Positions 8,013 through 16,873 of a DNA stretch of 59,238 bases are shown one piece after another. The position numbers and the translations under genes were made by a program. How positions within the stretch are numbered: position 1 is the stretch's first letter; every line of letters begins with the position of its first letter. Source of the stretch: Gemmataceae bacterium (GTDB lineage Bacteria; Planctomycetota; Planctomycetia; Gemmatales; Gemmataceae). The notes beneath the pieces are model-generated. The model made no database searches and was not told where the DNA came from. It worked only from the letters and a program-made list of their open reading frames with translations. The DNA lies in the NCBI GenBank assembly GCA_026419115.1, contig JAOAAA010000001.1, positions 46,365-105,602 on the forward strand. The letters are read 5' to 3'.

Positions 8013-9401
8013 ATGTTTGGTATCGGCACGATTTTGGCGTTGATGATTGTTACTGGGGTGGGGGAACTTCCACAAGGTAAAGTCTCAAAACAATCGTTAG
8101 AATATGCACCGGCTCCGGTTGATAATCCCCTTAAGGGTTTAGTCCCCTATCAGGGAGATTATCGTCGGCAGTTTCCACATAGTTTAGAATTCAATTACCT
8201 GCCTTATTCTGCTTTGGTGAAAGGTTACGATCAATTCGATTGGACACCGTTAGAGAAATTGTTAGATGATATAGCCTCGCAGGGGCATCAGGCCGTGATT
8301 CGTATCTTTTTGGAATACCCGAATAAGAAAGGGGTCATCCCTGAATTTCTCATCCAAGATGGTTTGAAAGTCACGAAATGGCAATACACCGAAACACAAC
8401 CATTACCTCCCGCTCCTATCGAAACGCCTGATTACGAAGATAAAAATTTGCGTAAGTCCTTCAAATCATTCTTAGCGGCTTTCGGTAAGAAATATGATGG
8501 CGACCCACGATTGGGATTCATCACGGCCGGTTTACTCGGTGCTTGGGGTGAGTGGCATACCTATCCTAAGCCGGAATTGTTCGCGAGTAAAGAAGTCCAA
8601 AAGGAAGTGATGCAAGGGTACGAATCGGCCTTCAAAATCACTCCCGTTTTGTTGCGATACCCCGCAGGAGAGAAAGATTATCAAAAGGCCAAAAATGCCG
8701 ATCGACCGTTTGGGTATCATGATGATTCTTTTGCTTGGGCCACTTTACACACCGGCAAAAAAGGTGACGAATGGTTTTATATGACTGCCTTGAAAGCGGC
8801 GGGTCCCGAGGCCGAAGCCAAATGGAAAACCCAGCCCATTGGTGGAGAAATTCGTCCCGAGGCGTGGGGCCAAGTGTTTGATGCGAAGCCCGCGCTCAAA
8901 CAGATTCAGAACTTTCGTCAATGTGTGGAAACAACGCATGTCACTTGGTTGATGGATAGCGGCATGTTTCAGAAGAAACAATCGGCGGAACGAATCAAAC
9001 GAGCCGAGGAAGAAGTGCGCCGGATGGGCTACGAATTTCATTGCCCTGCCGTTACCATCGGTGAAATTCAAGGGAATGTCGTTTCCGTTCAACTAGAAGT
9101 CGAAAACCGAGGAGTGGCCCCTTTCTATTACGATTGGAAAGCAGAATGGGGCTTACTGCAACGGGGCCGAGTGGTGAAAACATGGAAAGGAGAAGGAAGC
9201 CTCAAAGGGTTACTTCCCAAAGAACCTGTTCGACAGTGGACCGAAAAACTCGATGTCAAAGGAATCCCCGCAGGTGAGTACATGTTGGCAGTGCGTGTTC
9301 CCAACCCACTGAAGACCGGCAAACCCGTTCGCTTTGCTAATGCCACCCAAGATCGGGATGCGGAAGGTTGGCTCTCGTTGGGATCGTTGACCCTACGCTA
9401 A
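8013..9401 (+). CDS. DUF4832-type glycoside-hydrolase-like secreted protein
   Basis: A 462-residue protein with a short hydrophobic N-terminus (about residues 2-17) that could be a signal peptide. The segment NPLKGLVPY near residue 38 and GLLGAWGEWHTYP in the middle resemble the DUF4874/DUF4832 family, barrel-like proteins related to glycoside hydrolases; Glu in the WGEWH motif is a plausible active-site residue. The C-terminal ~110 residues look like a beta-sandwich. The ATG at 8013 has AGGAG at 8003-8007, better than the upstream TTG at 7995. It stands alone after the repeat region. Function beyond likely carbohydrate association is unknown. Confidence 0.7.
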   Translation: MFGIGTILALMIVTGVGELPQGKVSKQSLEYAPAPVDNPLKGLVPYQGDYRRQFPHSLEFNYLPYSALVKGYDQFDWTPLEKLLDDIASQGHQAVIRIFLEYPNKKGVIPEFLIQDGLKVTKWQYTETQPLPPAPIETPDYEDKNLRKSFKSFLAAFGKKYDGDPRLGFITAGLLGAWGEWHTYPKPELFASKEVQKEVMQGYESAFKITPVLLRYPAGEKDYQKAKNADRPFGYHDDSFAWATLHTGKKGDEWFYMTALKAAGPEAEAKWKTQPIGGEIRPEAWGQVFDAKPALKQIQNFRQCVETTHVTWLMDSGMFQKKQSAERIKRAEEEVRRMGYEFHCPAVTIGEIQGNVVSVQLEVENRGVAPFYYDWKAEWGLLQRGRVVKTWKGEGSLKGLLPKEPVRQWTEKLDVKGIPAGEYMLAVRVPNPLKTGKPVRFANATQDRDAEGWLSLGSLTLR

Positions 9402-9587
9402 ATCATCTCGGTTCGTGCTGTTTTTCTGATGTCCCGAAGGGGTTAAATAGCTCAACGATGAGGAAGAAAGAGAAACATCATTCTTAAGATGCCGTTTTTC
9501 TGAATTGAGATGAGGTTGATCCGTCAACACAAGTTCCATGTTGGTAAAGAGAAAGTAATTCGACTCGTTTGTTCCAAAAGTTTTCTC

Positions 9588-9617
9588 TTGCATTTTCTCC
9601 TCACAATTGTGTATGAT
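9588..9617 (+). promoter_or_regulatory. Sigma70-like promoter for TPR gene
   Basis: TTGCAT (9588-9593), 18-bp spacer, TATGAT (9612-9617), followed by a ~60-nt leader to the ATG at 9684. Confidence 0.5.
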
Positions 9618-9683
9618 AGTGGAAGGACGAGTTATGGATAACTCACGCAATTCCCATTCGATACCGCAGGGAGGCGGTCGGCT

Positions 9684-10430
9684 ATGGACCAACCAATTTC
9701 AGTTTCGCAAACCCTACTCAGTGGCATTCATCATCTTCAAGAACTGGGTTGTTTCGACCAAGCGCTTCAACTGGCACGCCGTTTAGTTCGCCTTGACAAT
9801 CTCCCCGCACAGCATCTGGGCGAGGCTTGGCTACAGATTGCCTACATGCTGCAATACGATGAACCATTGGAGGAAACCATTCATGCTGCACTACAAGCTA
9901 CACGGTTGATTCCTTATGATTCTCGGGCTTGGAAATGTGCCCTCGAAAATTTGCTGCGGGACCCTCTCTCCTCAATGAAGTATCTGCGCCGTTGTGCCAA
10001 GAAACTTCGCGATCTTCTGCCCGATGAACCGGAAACGTATTTCCTCTATGCTCAGGTTTGTCTTCGTGCCGGCAAAGAACGTCAAGCCCTGCGGTTACTG
10101 TTGAAGGTAGGTGAGATGCCTAACCTGTGCCCGAACCTGCTCGTTCGTGTGGCGATTAAATTGGCCGAGTTAGGAAAGCCCCGCCGAGCGCTTCGGTTGA
10201 TTCGCACCTCTCGGTTCCGTTACCCTGAGAATCTCGAACTGGAAGCCGCTTACTTTACTTGTCGGCAACTCATGGAAGAATCCCGAGAAAGTACGATCCC
10301 TTTTCCCGAATCTGAAGTGGCCATGCCATCCGAAACGGTTCAAAGTCTCGAAGAGGGGACGATTCTTCGGCTGGATCGTTCCTTCCAAACTCAAAACCAT
10401 TTGCGACGCTTTGGTACCCGTCGGTTTTGA
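9684..10430 (+). CDS. Tetratricopeptide-like repeat protein, hypothetical
   Basis: A 248-residue, mostly helical protein. Paired-helix repeats of TPR type are seen at about residues 10-45, 48-80, 118-150 and 150-185, with typical Ala/Leu/Tyr spacing (e.g. ALQLARRLVRLDN, YAQVCLRAGKERQALRLLLK). The last ~50 residues are unstructured-looking and end in an Arg-rich tail. No signal peptide, so probably a cytoplasmic scaffold. AGGGAGG at 9668-9674 supports the ATG. Partners cannot be inferred; the next gene (argC) is convergent. Confidence 0.7.
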   Translation: MDQPISVSQTLLSGIHHLQELGCFDQALQLARRLVRLDNLPAQHLGEAWLQIAYMLQYDEPLEETIHAALQATRLIPYDSRAWKCALENLLRDPLSSMKYLRRCAKKLRDLLPDEPETYFLYAQVCLRAGKERQALRLLLKVGEMPNLCPNLLVRVAIKLAELGKPRRALRLIRTSRFRYPENLELEAAYFTCRQLMEESRESTIPFPESEVAMPSETVQSLEEGTILRLDRSFQTQNHLRRFGTRRF

Positions 10431-10434
10431 GAGA

Positions 10435-10510
10435 CGAGACGGGGCGCTCTCAACAATCATTCATTCGTTTGTGTTGGAAAGCCGAGACGCAGCGCTCTCA
10501 ACAATCCATC
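10435..10510. repeat. Pair of ~28-bp direct repeats
   Basis: Copies at 10435-10462 and 10483-10510, sharing CGAGACG and GCGCTCTCAACAATC with a few mismatches, 48 bp apart, between the TPR gene and argC. Confidence 0.65.
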
Positions 10511-10537
10511 ATTTGGCCGCAAGCGCTGCGAGTCCCT

Positions 10538-11554
10538 TTAGAGTAGGCCCATCGTTTCGGGCAAGCCAAACAGGCGGTTGAAATTCTGAACGGCCACGCC
10601 GCTGGCGCCTCGAATGAGATTATCTTCCACCACGAGGACGATAATTTTCCCTTTGACGATGCGAATTGTCAGATCGAGAAAATTCGTATGGGCCACATCT
10701 TTTGTGCTCGGAAGATTCTTACGAACTCGCACAAAAGGAGCGTTGGCATAATACTGGGAATAAAGTTCGAGTAAAGCCGATTCGTTCCAGTCTGCCTTAA
10801 GTGGGGTGGCATAAATGGTGGAAAAAATGCCACGGTCCATCGGTGCAAGGTGTGGGGAAAAAATCACTTCAACGGGTTGGCCTGCAATATCGGTCAGAAC
10901 CTGTTCGATTTCGGGTGTGTGGCGATGCTTCCCGATGTTATAAGCCGAGATACTTTCGTTGCACTCGGGAAATAACGTGTTGAGCTTAGGGGTTCGTCCC
11001 GCGCCGCTAACTCCAGAAAGACTATTAACGATGATTTCCTTGGGGTGGATGTATCCCCGAGCCAATAACGGTGCTAACCCCAAAATGGCCGTTTGAGGAT
11101 AGCAGCCGGGGTTGGCGATGAGTCGGGCGGTTGCGATTTTCTCGCCATAAATTTCGGGCAAGCCATACACCGCATGTTTCAGGTTGGCCGTATCGGCATG
11201 GGCATGTTCATACCACTGTTGATATTGCTGAGGGTCGCGCAAACGATAGTCTGCACTGAGATCGATCACGCGGATGCCTCGTTCAATAAGGGGTTGCACA
11301 CAAGCAATCGAAACACCATGTGGCAAACAGCCAAACGCACACTGAATTCCCAACTCCACAAAACGATCCGCCGAGAAGGGTTCGCAATTCAAACGCAGAC
11401 GACCTAATAACGAGGGGTGCAATTCTTCAATGGCCGGTGTGCCTTCTTTGGTACTGGTGATCAGGCGGATTTCAACCTGAGGATGCCGTAAAAAAATCTT
11501 GATTAGCTCGACCGCAGTGTAACCAGAACCCCCAAGAATCGCCACAGGAATCAT
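10538..11554 (-). CDS. argC: N-acetyl-gamma-glutamyl-phosphate reductase
   Basis: A 338-residue cytoplasmic enzyme that reduces N-acetylglutamyl phosphate to the semialdehyde with NADPH in arginine synthesis. The N-terminal NADP-binding loop is GGSGYTAVEL (8-17); the catalytic cysteine is C151 in NPGCYPQT; SGVSGAGR follows. The length is normal. AGGGGAG lies just before the ATG. No other arg gene is in the window, so it is a single-gene unit divergent from fae. Confidence 0.96.
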   Translation of the reverse strand: MIPVAILGGSGYTAVELIKIFLRHPQVEIRLITSTKEGTPAIEELHPSLLGRLRLNCEPFSADRFVELGIQCAFGCLPHGVSIACVQPLIERGIRVIDLSADYRLRDPQQYQQWYEHAHADTANLKHAVYGLPEIYGEKIATARLIANPGCYPQTAILGLAPLLARGYIHPKEIIVNSLSGVSGAGRTPKLNTLFPECNESISAYNIGKHRHTPEIEQVLTDIAGQPVEVIFSPHLAPMDRGIFSTIYATPLKADWNESALLELYSQYYANAPFVRVRKNLPSTKDVAHTNFLDLTIRIVKGKIIVLVVEDNLIRGASGVAVQNFNRLFGLPETMGLL

Positions 11555-11707
11555 ACTTCTCCCCTCAAAGTCAGAAAAAACGCCTGCAGTTTAGAGGTAC
11601 ATCTTTTTGCGAAGAAATCGACTCCCCCCTAGCCAGAAAAAATTCAAACCGTATCGTTCCAACATCTTAAACATTTTTTCCTCTCCCAATAATTTGGAGG
11701 ATCAACG

Positions 11708-12202
11708 ATGTCGTTCTTCGTAGGTGAAGGTTTGGTAGGAGAAGGCAACGAGGTTGCTCACATCGATCTCTTGATTGGCTCGAAAGATGGTCCGGTCGGT
11801 CATGCGTTCGCTAATGCCTTGGCCACGCAAACGGCAGGGCACACGAGCTTACTAGCTGTGGTCACCCCGAACTTGGTTGCGAAACCCGCTACGGTTATGA
11901 TCACCAAAGTGACCATCAAAGGGATGCGTCAAGCCGTTCAAATGTTTGGCCCCGCTCAAGCGGCTGTAGCTCGAGCTGTGGTCGATAGCGTGGCCGAAGG
12001 GGTCATTCCCAAAGATAAGGCCGATGAATATGTGATCGTTTGCGGCGTCTTTATTCACCCCGCCGCTGCCGATGACAACAAGATTTACCAATATAACTAC
12101 GAAGCCACGAAGTTGGCTATTAAGTGTGCCATGCGCGGGGAACCGAAGATCGATGCGATCCTTGCCGGTCGCGATCAAAAACACCCCTTCTCGCCTCAGT
12201 AA
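11708..12202 (+). CDS. fae: Formaldehyde-activating enzyme
   Basis: A 164-residue Fae. It condenses formaldehyde with tetrahydromethanopterin, the first step of H4MPT-linked C1 oxidation. The signature VGEGNEVAHIDLLIG is present with the catalytic histidine at residue 18 (His17 after Met removal). AVQMFGPAQAAVARAV and GVFIHPAAADDNKIYQYNYE match the family, as does the C-terminal HPF. TTGGAGG precedes the ATG. Planctomycetes are among the few bacteria outside the methylotrophs known to carry H4MPT pathway genes; none of the other pathway genes is in this window. Confidence 0.95.
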   Translation: MSFFVGEGLVGEGNEVAHIDLLIGSKDGPVGHAFANALATQTAGHTSLLAVVTPNLVAKPATVMITKVTIKGMRQAVQMFGPAQAAVARAVVDSVAEGVIPKDKADEYVIVCGVFIHPAAADDNKIYQYNYEATKLAIKCAMRGEPKIDAILAGRDQKHPFSPQ

Positions 12203-12236
12203 TTTCTCTGCAATCTCGGTCAGATTCTTCTCTGTG

Positions 12237-12300
12237 AAAGGTCAGGAATCCATAGGGAACCAGAAAAAAAGGCCCTCCCAAACCTGACCTTTTCTCTTTT
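12237..12300 (+). terminator. Possible terminator after fae
   Basis: AAAGGTCAGG (12237-12246) is matched by CCTGACCTTT (12283-12292), followed by a T-rich tract. The loop is long (36 nt), which lowers confidence. Confidence 0.4.
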
Positions 12301-12371
12301 CCTTTATGACTTGCTTCTGCTAAAATAAGGTAGCCTTCCTTGCCCGCCTCAGGTATTTTCTAGGTTTTGCT

Positions 12372-13799
12372 ATGCCAACCTTTTGTCGTCGTTTCCAACC
12401 GGTTTTAAATCGCCGCCAGCTGCTCCAAACAACTGCGAACGGCTTTGCATCTTTGGCTTTAATGCATCTGTTGCAGGCGAATAGTTCTGCCGCGGATACC
12501 CCCATTGATCCCAAAAACCCCCTAGCGGTGCGCAAGCCCCATTTTCCCGCCAAAGCCAAGCGAATCATCTTCCTGTTCATGCACGGCGGGCCTTCTCAGG
12601 TTGATACCTTTGACCCGAAACCCGAATTAACCAAACACAACGGCAAACCGTACCCCGGCCAGAAACCCCGAGTGCAATTTGCCAGCACGGGGAATCTGCT
12701 GGCCTCGCCTTGGGAATTCCGACCCGGTGGCGATTCGGGGATTCCTGTTAGCGATTTGTTTCCGAATGTGAGGAAACGGGTCGATGATTTGTGTGTGATT
12801 CGCTCGATTCATGCCGATAATAGCGCTCACGGTGGCGCCCTATTGCAGCTTCATACTGGTTCCGATACCTTTGTTCGACCGAGTATTGGCTCGTGGCTTT
12901 CCTACGGGTTGGGGACAGAAAACCAAAATCTTCCAGCATTCATTACCATCTGTCCGACGTTAGGACATGGGGGCGTTCAAAATTGGTCGAGTGCCTTTCT
13001 GCCGGCCGCCTTCCAAGGTACGCCGATCGGTCATTCTGGCATCAGTGCGAAGGATGCCAAGATCGCCGATACCACCGCGACGACCGAACGTTCTCTGCAA
13101 AGAATGCAACTCGATTTACTGCAAGAATTCAATCGGCAACACCTGAAAACACGCGATGCCGATGCCGCCTTGGAAGGACGCATCAACGCCTTTGAGTTGG
13201 CCTTCCGCATGCAGAGCGAAGCCCCCGACCTGCTCGATCTTTCCAAGGAAGATGCCAAAACCTTGGCTCTATACGGGATTGATAATCCCACTACCGAGAA
13301 TTTTGGCCGGATGTGTTTGCTCGCCCGCCGATTCTCCGAGAAAGGGGTTCGCTTTGTCCAAATCTCGCATAGCTACAAATGGGATCAGCACGGCAGCCTC
13401 AAAGCCGACCACGCGAAGAACGCTAAAGAGGTTGATCTTCCCATTGCTGGGTTACTGATTGACCTCAAACGACGAGGCCTTTTGAACGAAACCCTCGTCT
13501 GGTGGGGGGGGGAATTCGGGCGAACGCCCACGGCTCAAGGGAACGATGGCCGCGATCACAACCCCCACGCTTTCTCGATGTGGCTTGCAGGTGGGGGCGT
13601 CAAGGGAGGGACTATCGTTGGGGCGACCGATGACTTTGGATATTACGCTCAAGAGAATAAAGTTCACATGCACGATCTGCATGCCACGATTTTGCATCTG
13701 ATGGGACTCGATCACGAAAAGCTCACCTATCGGCATGCCGGTCGCGATTTCCGCCTCACCGATGTGAAAGGGCGCGTCGTTAAAGAAGTTTTAGCTTAA
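12372..13799 (+). CDS. DUF1501 domain protein, exported
   Basis: A 475-residue DUF1501 protein. The N-terminus NRRQLLQTTANGFASLALMH is a Tat-like signal with twin arginine. The core begins KRIIFLFMHGGPSQVDTFDPKP, the family's sulfatase/phosphatase-like start, and the end has GGEFGRTPTAQGNDGRDHNPHAFSMW-type residues that would bind metal in an alkaline-phosphatase fold (the Asp/His of GRDHNP). DUF1501 genes in planctomycetes usually stand next to a DUF1549/DUF1553 gene; here the nearest one is 15 kb away. The true substrate is unknown. A G9 run lies at 13504-13512, in frame. Confidence 0.9.
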   Translation: MPTFCRRFQPVLNRRQLLQTTANGFASLALMHLLQANSSAADTPIDPKNPLAVRKPHFPAKAKRIIFLFMHGGPSQVDTFDPKPELTKHNGKPYPGQKPRVQFASTGNLLASPWEFRPGGDSGIPVSDLFPNVRKRVDDLCVIRSIHADNSAHGGALLQLHTGSDTFVRPSIGSWLSYGLGTENQNLPAFITICPTLGHGGVQNWSSAFLPAAFQGTPIGHSGISAKDAKIADTTATTERSLQRMQLDLLQEFNRQHLKTRDADAALEGRINAFELAFRMQSEAPDLLDLSKEDAKTLALYGIDNPTTENFGRMCLLARRFSEKGVRFVQISHSYKWDQHGSLKADHAKNAKEVDLPIAGLLIDLKRRGLLNETLVWWGGEFGRTPTAQGNDGRDHNPHAFSMWLAGGGVKGGTIVGATDDFGYYAQENKVHMHDLHATILHLMGLDHEKLTYRHAGRDFRLTDVKGRVVKEVLA

Positions 13800-13916
13800 T
13801 CTTCTCTTAGGTATCCGCTTTTACCCTGTTGCTCTCTCAGCTTCCTTGTTGGCGATCCTCTGCGAATTCCCTAAATTGGTTCGATACACAATCTTTCTTT
13901 ATGGATGCGGTGAACT

Positions 13917-15230
13917 ATGTCTTTCTTTCCCGATGTTTCTGCCATTAAGTACGAAGGGCCCGATTCCAAAAATCCCCTTGCCTTTCGCCATTATAACCCC
14001 GAGGAAATGGTCGAAGGCAAATCGATGAAAGATCATTTACGATTTGCTGTCTGTTACTGGCATACCTTCCGCGGGACGGGTTCGGATCCTTTTGGTCCGG
14101 GCTGCGCCCTGCGACCTTGGGAAGATGGCACCGATTCTGTGGAGATGGCACTTAAGCGGGTCGATGTCGCCTTTGAATTTATGGAAAAACTGGGCGTGCC
14201 GTATTATTGTTTCCACGATCGAGATATTGCCCCCGAAGGAGCCAATCTTCGTGAGACAAATCAAATTCTCGACAAGGTTGTAGCGAAACTCAAGGAAGCC
14301 CAAAAACGTACCGGAATCAAACTCCTGTGGGGCACTGCTAATTTGTTCAGCAATCCCCGCTTTGTGCATGGTGCCAGTACTAGTTGCAATGCCGACGTTT
14401 TTGCTTATGCCGCTGCTCAGGTGAAAAAGGCCCTCGAAATTACTCAAGAACTGGGGGGAGAAAACTACGTCTTCTGGGGAGGACGCGAAGGCTATATGAC
14501 TTTGCTCAACACCCATTTGAAACGAGAACTCGATCATTTGGGTCGCTTCCTCCAATTGGCCGTCGATTATAAGAAGAAAATTGGCTTCAAAGGGACCTTC
14601 CTCATTGAGCCTAAACCCCACGAGCCGACCAGTCATCAATACGACTTCGATTGTGGGAACTGCATTGCCTTTTTGCGAACCTACGGGCTGGAAAAAGAAT
14701 TTAAGCTCAACATCGAAACCAACCATGCCACCCTCGCCAAACACACTATGGCCCACGAATTAGCTTATGCCAGTGCTTATGGCATGCTCGGCAGTATCGA
14801 TGCCAACCGAGGTGACTTACTCTTGGGTTGGGATACCGATCAATTCCCCACCGACCTCTATTTGACTTCACAAATCATGCTGATTGTCCTCAACCAAGGG
14901 GGACTCGGGACAGGGGGCTTAAACTTCGATGCCAAAGTTCGTCGGGATAGCTTCGAGCCGATCGATCTTTTCCATGCTCATATCGGTGGAATGGATGCGT
15001 TTGCCCAAGGGTTAAAGATTGCCGCTGCAATTCGCAAGGATGGCCTTTTCGATGAGTTCATCAAAAATCGCTACAGCTCGTGGGATCGGGGCATTGGCAG
15101 CGAAATCGAGTCGGGCAAGGCCGATTTCGAGTCCCTTGAAAAATACATGCTGGAAAAAGGGGACGCCGAGAAGAACGTTTCGGGTCGGCAAGAATATCTG
15201 GAAAACGTGTTCAATCGCTATTTCCGATAA
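13917..15230 (+). CDS. xylA: Xylose isomerase
   Basis: A 437-residue class II xylose isomerase that interconverts D-xylose and D-xylulose. Diagnostic motifs: [13 protein letters not shown] with the catalytic His and Asp, the [16 protein letters not shown] segment, [32 protein letters not shown] and [18 protein letters not shown], which give the two-metal carboxylate and histidine ligands. GGTGA just before the ATG supports the start. No xylulokinase is adjacent; the gene follows the DUF1501 gene at 117 nt and may have its own promoter. Confidence 0.96.
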   Translation: MSFFPDVSAIKYEGPDSKNPLAFRHYNPEEMVEGKSMKDHLRFAVCYWHTFRGTGSDPFGPGCALRPWEDGTDSVEMALKRVDVAFEFMEKLGVPYYCFHDRDIAPEGANLRETNQILDKVVAKLKEAQKRTGIKLLWGTANLFSNPRFVHGASTSCNADVFAYAAAQVKKALEITQELGGENYVFWGGREGYMTLLNTHLKRELDHLGRFLQLAVDYKKKIGFKGTFLIEPKPHEPTSHQYDFDCGNCIAFLRTYGLEKEFKLNIETNHATLAKHTMAHELAYASAYGMLGSIDANRGDLLLGWDTDQFPTDLYLTSQIMLIVLNQGGLGTGGLNFDAKVRRDSFEPIDLFHAHIGGMDAFAQGLKIAAAIRKDGLFDEFIKNRYSSWDRGIGSEIESGKADFESLEKYMLEKGDAEKNVSGRQEYLENVFNRYFR

Positions 15231-15382
15231 AGGGAAATCGATTTTTGTTGTCCCCAATCTGGAATTCAGACTGCCGAGCCTGTGTGCAACAAACGCGACA
15301 ACTCCCTACAGCCTTTTAGCAGTAAGAGCGTTCCAGCAAGTTGCGCGCTCCATTCCAACGCAGGTTGTGCCGCTTTTGTGAA

Positions 15383-16501
15383 TCAAGGATTCCGAGCCTG
15401 AAAAGCTCCCGTCCATTCCAAAGGCAAATCTGTCAACAAAGCTCGGGCCTGTTCTTTTTTCCCCGCAAACCAAAGTTGATAAGCATATACCAAGGTCACA
15501 TCTCGATCGGTCTTAAATTCCTGATGAACTTGGGCGAGGCCCTGTAGATGCAACTCAAACTCCTTTTCGTTCTTGTACTGGGATCGGGGCGAGGCACCTG
15601 AATCAAGCCAATTGGGGCGAAGCTGGAGACCCTGACGGATTGCCTCAGCCGATTCACGATATTTACCCAAGGCCATGTAAGCCTGTGCCAAGTGAAATAA
15701 CGGAGCCGCCTGCTTGGGGTTCTGCTCGATCGCTTTCCGAAAGCGTTCCACCGCTCGGCCATATTGACCTTTCTGAAAAGCCTCTTGCCCCATTTCCAAT
15801 AGCCGATCTTGCTCCGTTTGGCTGGGGTCCTTTTCAGGGATCATGGCCACGACGGGGACGACAGGTAATTCAACCACGGGGATATTCGCTGCCGGTTCCA
15901 ACTTCGGAAAGGCCGGTTTCGAGACAATCACTTCGGGTTCTCTCGGCTTGGTGTTCGGACGAATCACAATGAAGCGTTGTTCATCGAATTCGGGGGCTGG
16001 CTCAATCGGCCGACGAGCCAAGGGAGCTGGTTCAAATGGTTTGTCTCCATTAAGTTCTCGTAGGGGTTGTTCCCGTTGAGCCAAAGGGGCTAACCCCGCA
16101 GGAACCAACACTCCAGGCGGTGCCCAAACCGGTAATCCCAATGGGTCCCAAGCCCACGGACCGAACCACGCAGGAGCATTCCATACTGGTCCTGCCCAAA
16201 ATGGACCCACCAACGGGGCCGGACCCCACCATGCTCGATTGATCCAACCGGCTCCCCAAGGATCACTCCACACGATATTTTTTTGCACGATCGCCGGCCC
16301 CACCACAACAGGATTGACGAAGCCAAATGGTGCCAATCCCGAATGGGCATAGACCGATAAGCCCCCGACGCGGAGGGAAAATCCAAAGCCTGCCGGTGCC
16401 GCGAAGGCCGGTCCGCAAATCGTGTTTCGGACAAAGATTTGAGCCTGAGCTTTCTCGACCATGAGAAACATCAAGCTGCCAACGAGTAACAGGGTTCGCA
16501 T
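15383..16501 (-). CDS. Secreted Pro/Trp-rich protein with C-terminal TPRs
   Basis: A 372-residue protein starting with a signal peptide (MRTLLLVGSLMFLMVEKAQA). The N-terminal third is unusually rich in Pro, Gly, Trp and Ala (repeated WGPAP and GPVWNAPAW patterns), the middle is Pro/Glu-rich, and residues ~250-350 contain TPR units (AFQKGQYGRAVERFRKAIEQNP and the following ALGKYRESAEAIRQGL). The ATG at 16501 is preferred: AGAGGA lies 6 nt upstream, whereas the frame open to 16561 has no site and would bury the signal peptide. Likely an envelope-located protein of unknown function, convergent with xylA. Confidence 0.7.
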   Translation of the reverse strand: MRTLLLVGSLMFLMVEKAQAQIFVRNTICGPAFAAPAGFGFSLRVGGLSVYAHSGLAPFGFVNPVVVGPAIVQKNIVWSDPWGAGWINRAWWGPAPLVGPFWAGPVWNAPAWFGPWAWDPLGLPVWAPPGVLVPAGLAPLAQREQPLRELNGDKPFEPAPLARRPIEPAPEFDEQRFIVIRPNTKPREPEVIVSKPAFPKLEPAANIPVVELPVVPVVAMIPEKDPSQTEQDRLLEMGQEAFQKGQYGRAVERFRKAIEQNPKQAAPLFHLAQAYMALGKYRESAEAIRQGLQLRPNWLDSGASPRSQYKNEKEFELHLQGLAQVHQEFKTDRDVTLVYAYQLWFAGKKEQARALLTDLPLEWTGAFQARNP

Positions 16502-16873
16502 AAAAAATCCTCTTCTGCGATTATGATCGATTGGGCCGACATTTGCAAGAGCCTGTTCCATGAAACCTCTGCTGATCTGTTACAAACTGACAAACAAGCC
16601 ACCAATCACGATGAGATTTTGTTTATTGTTTTCGATTACGCCGATTATCTGCGGTAGCCTGTCCGAGGTTTTTGTAAGTTGCGATCTGACAAACCTGAGA
16701 ATAAATGATTCAAACCGTCTTGACTGAAAAATACGCATTTTCACCAAATGATGAGATATTCTCTAAAACACACGGGCTTTTCAATATATGTCGGTGGGGG
16801 GGCTTGTTGTCACCGGCAGCTTTTCTGATAGTTTAATATACGTTACATTTTAGCCCCTTTTCGGAGACTTTAC
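16502..16873. other. Intergenic region upstream of the large kinase gene
   Basis: 372 bases of AT-rich DNA between divergent genes. It must hold promoters for both; the best rightward candidate is TTGTCA with a TTTAAT about 19 bp later near 16808-16839, and CGGAG precedes the kinase ATG. The spacing is too long to be confident. Nothing else recognised. Confidence 0.35.

Noticed and set aside
9393-9692. 99-residue minus-strand ORF between the DUF4832 and TPR genes
   Set aside because: No ribosome site or family resemblance, and it covers the likely promoter and start of the TPR gene.
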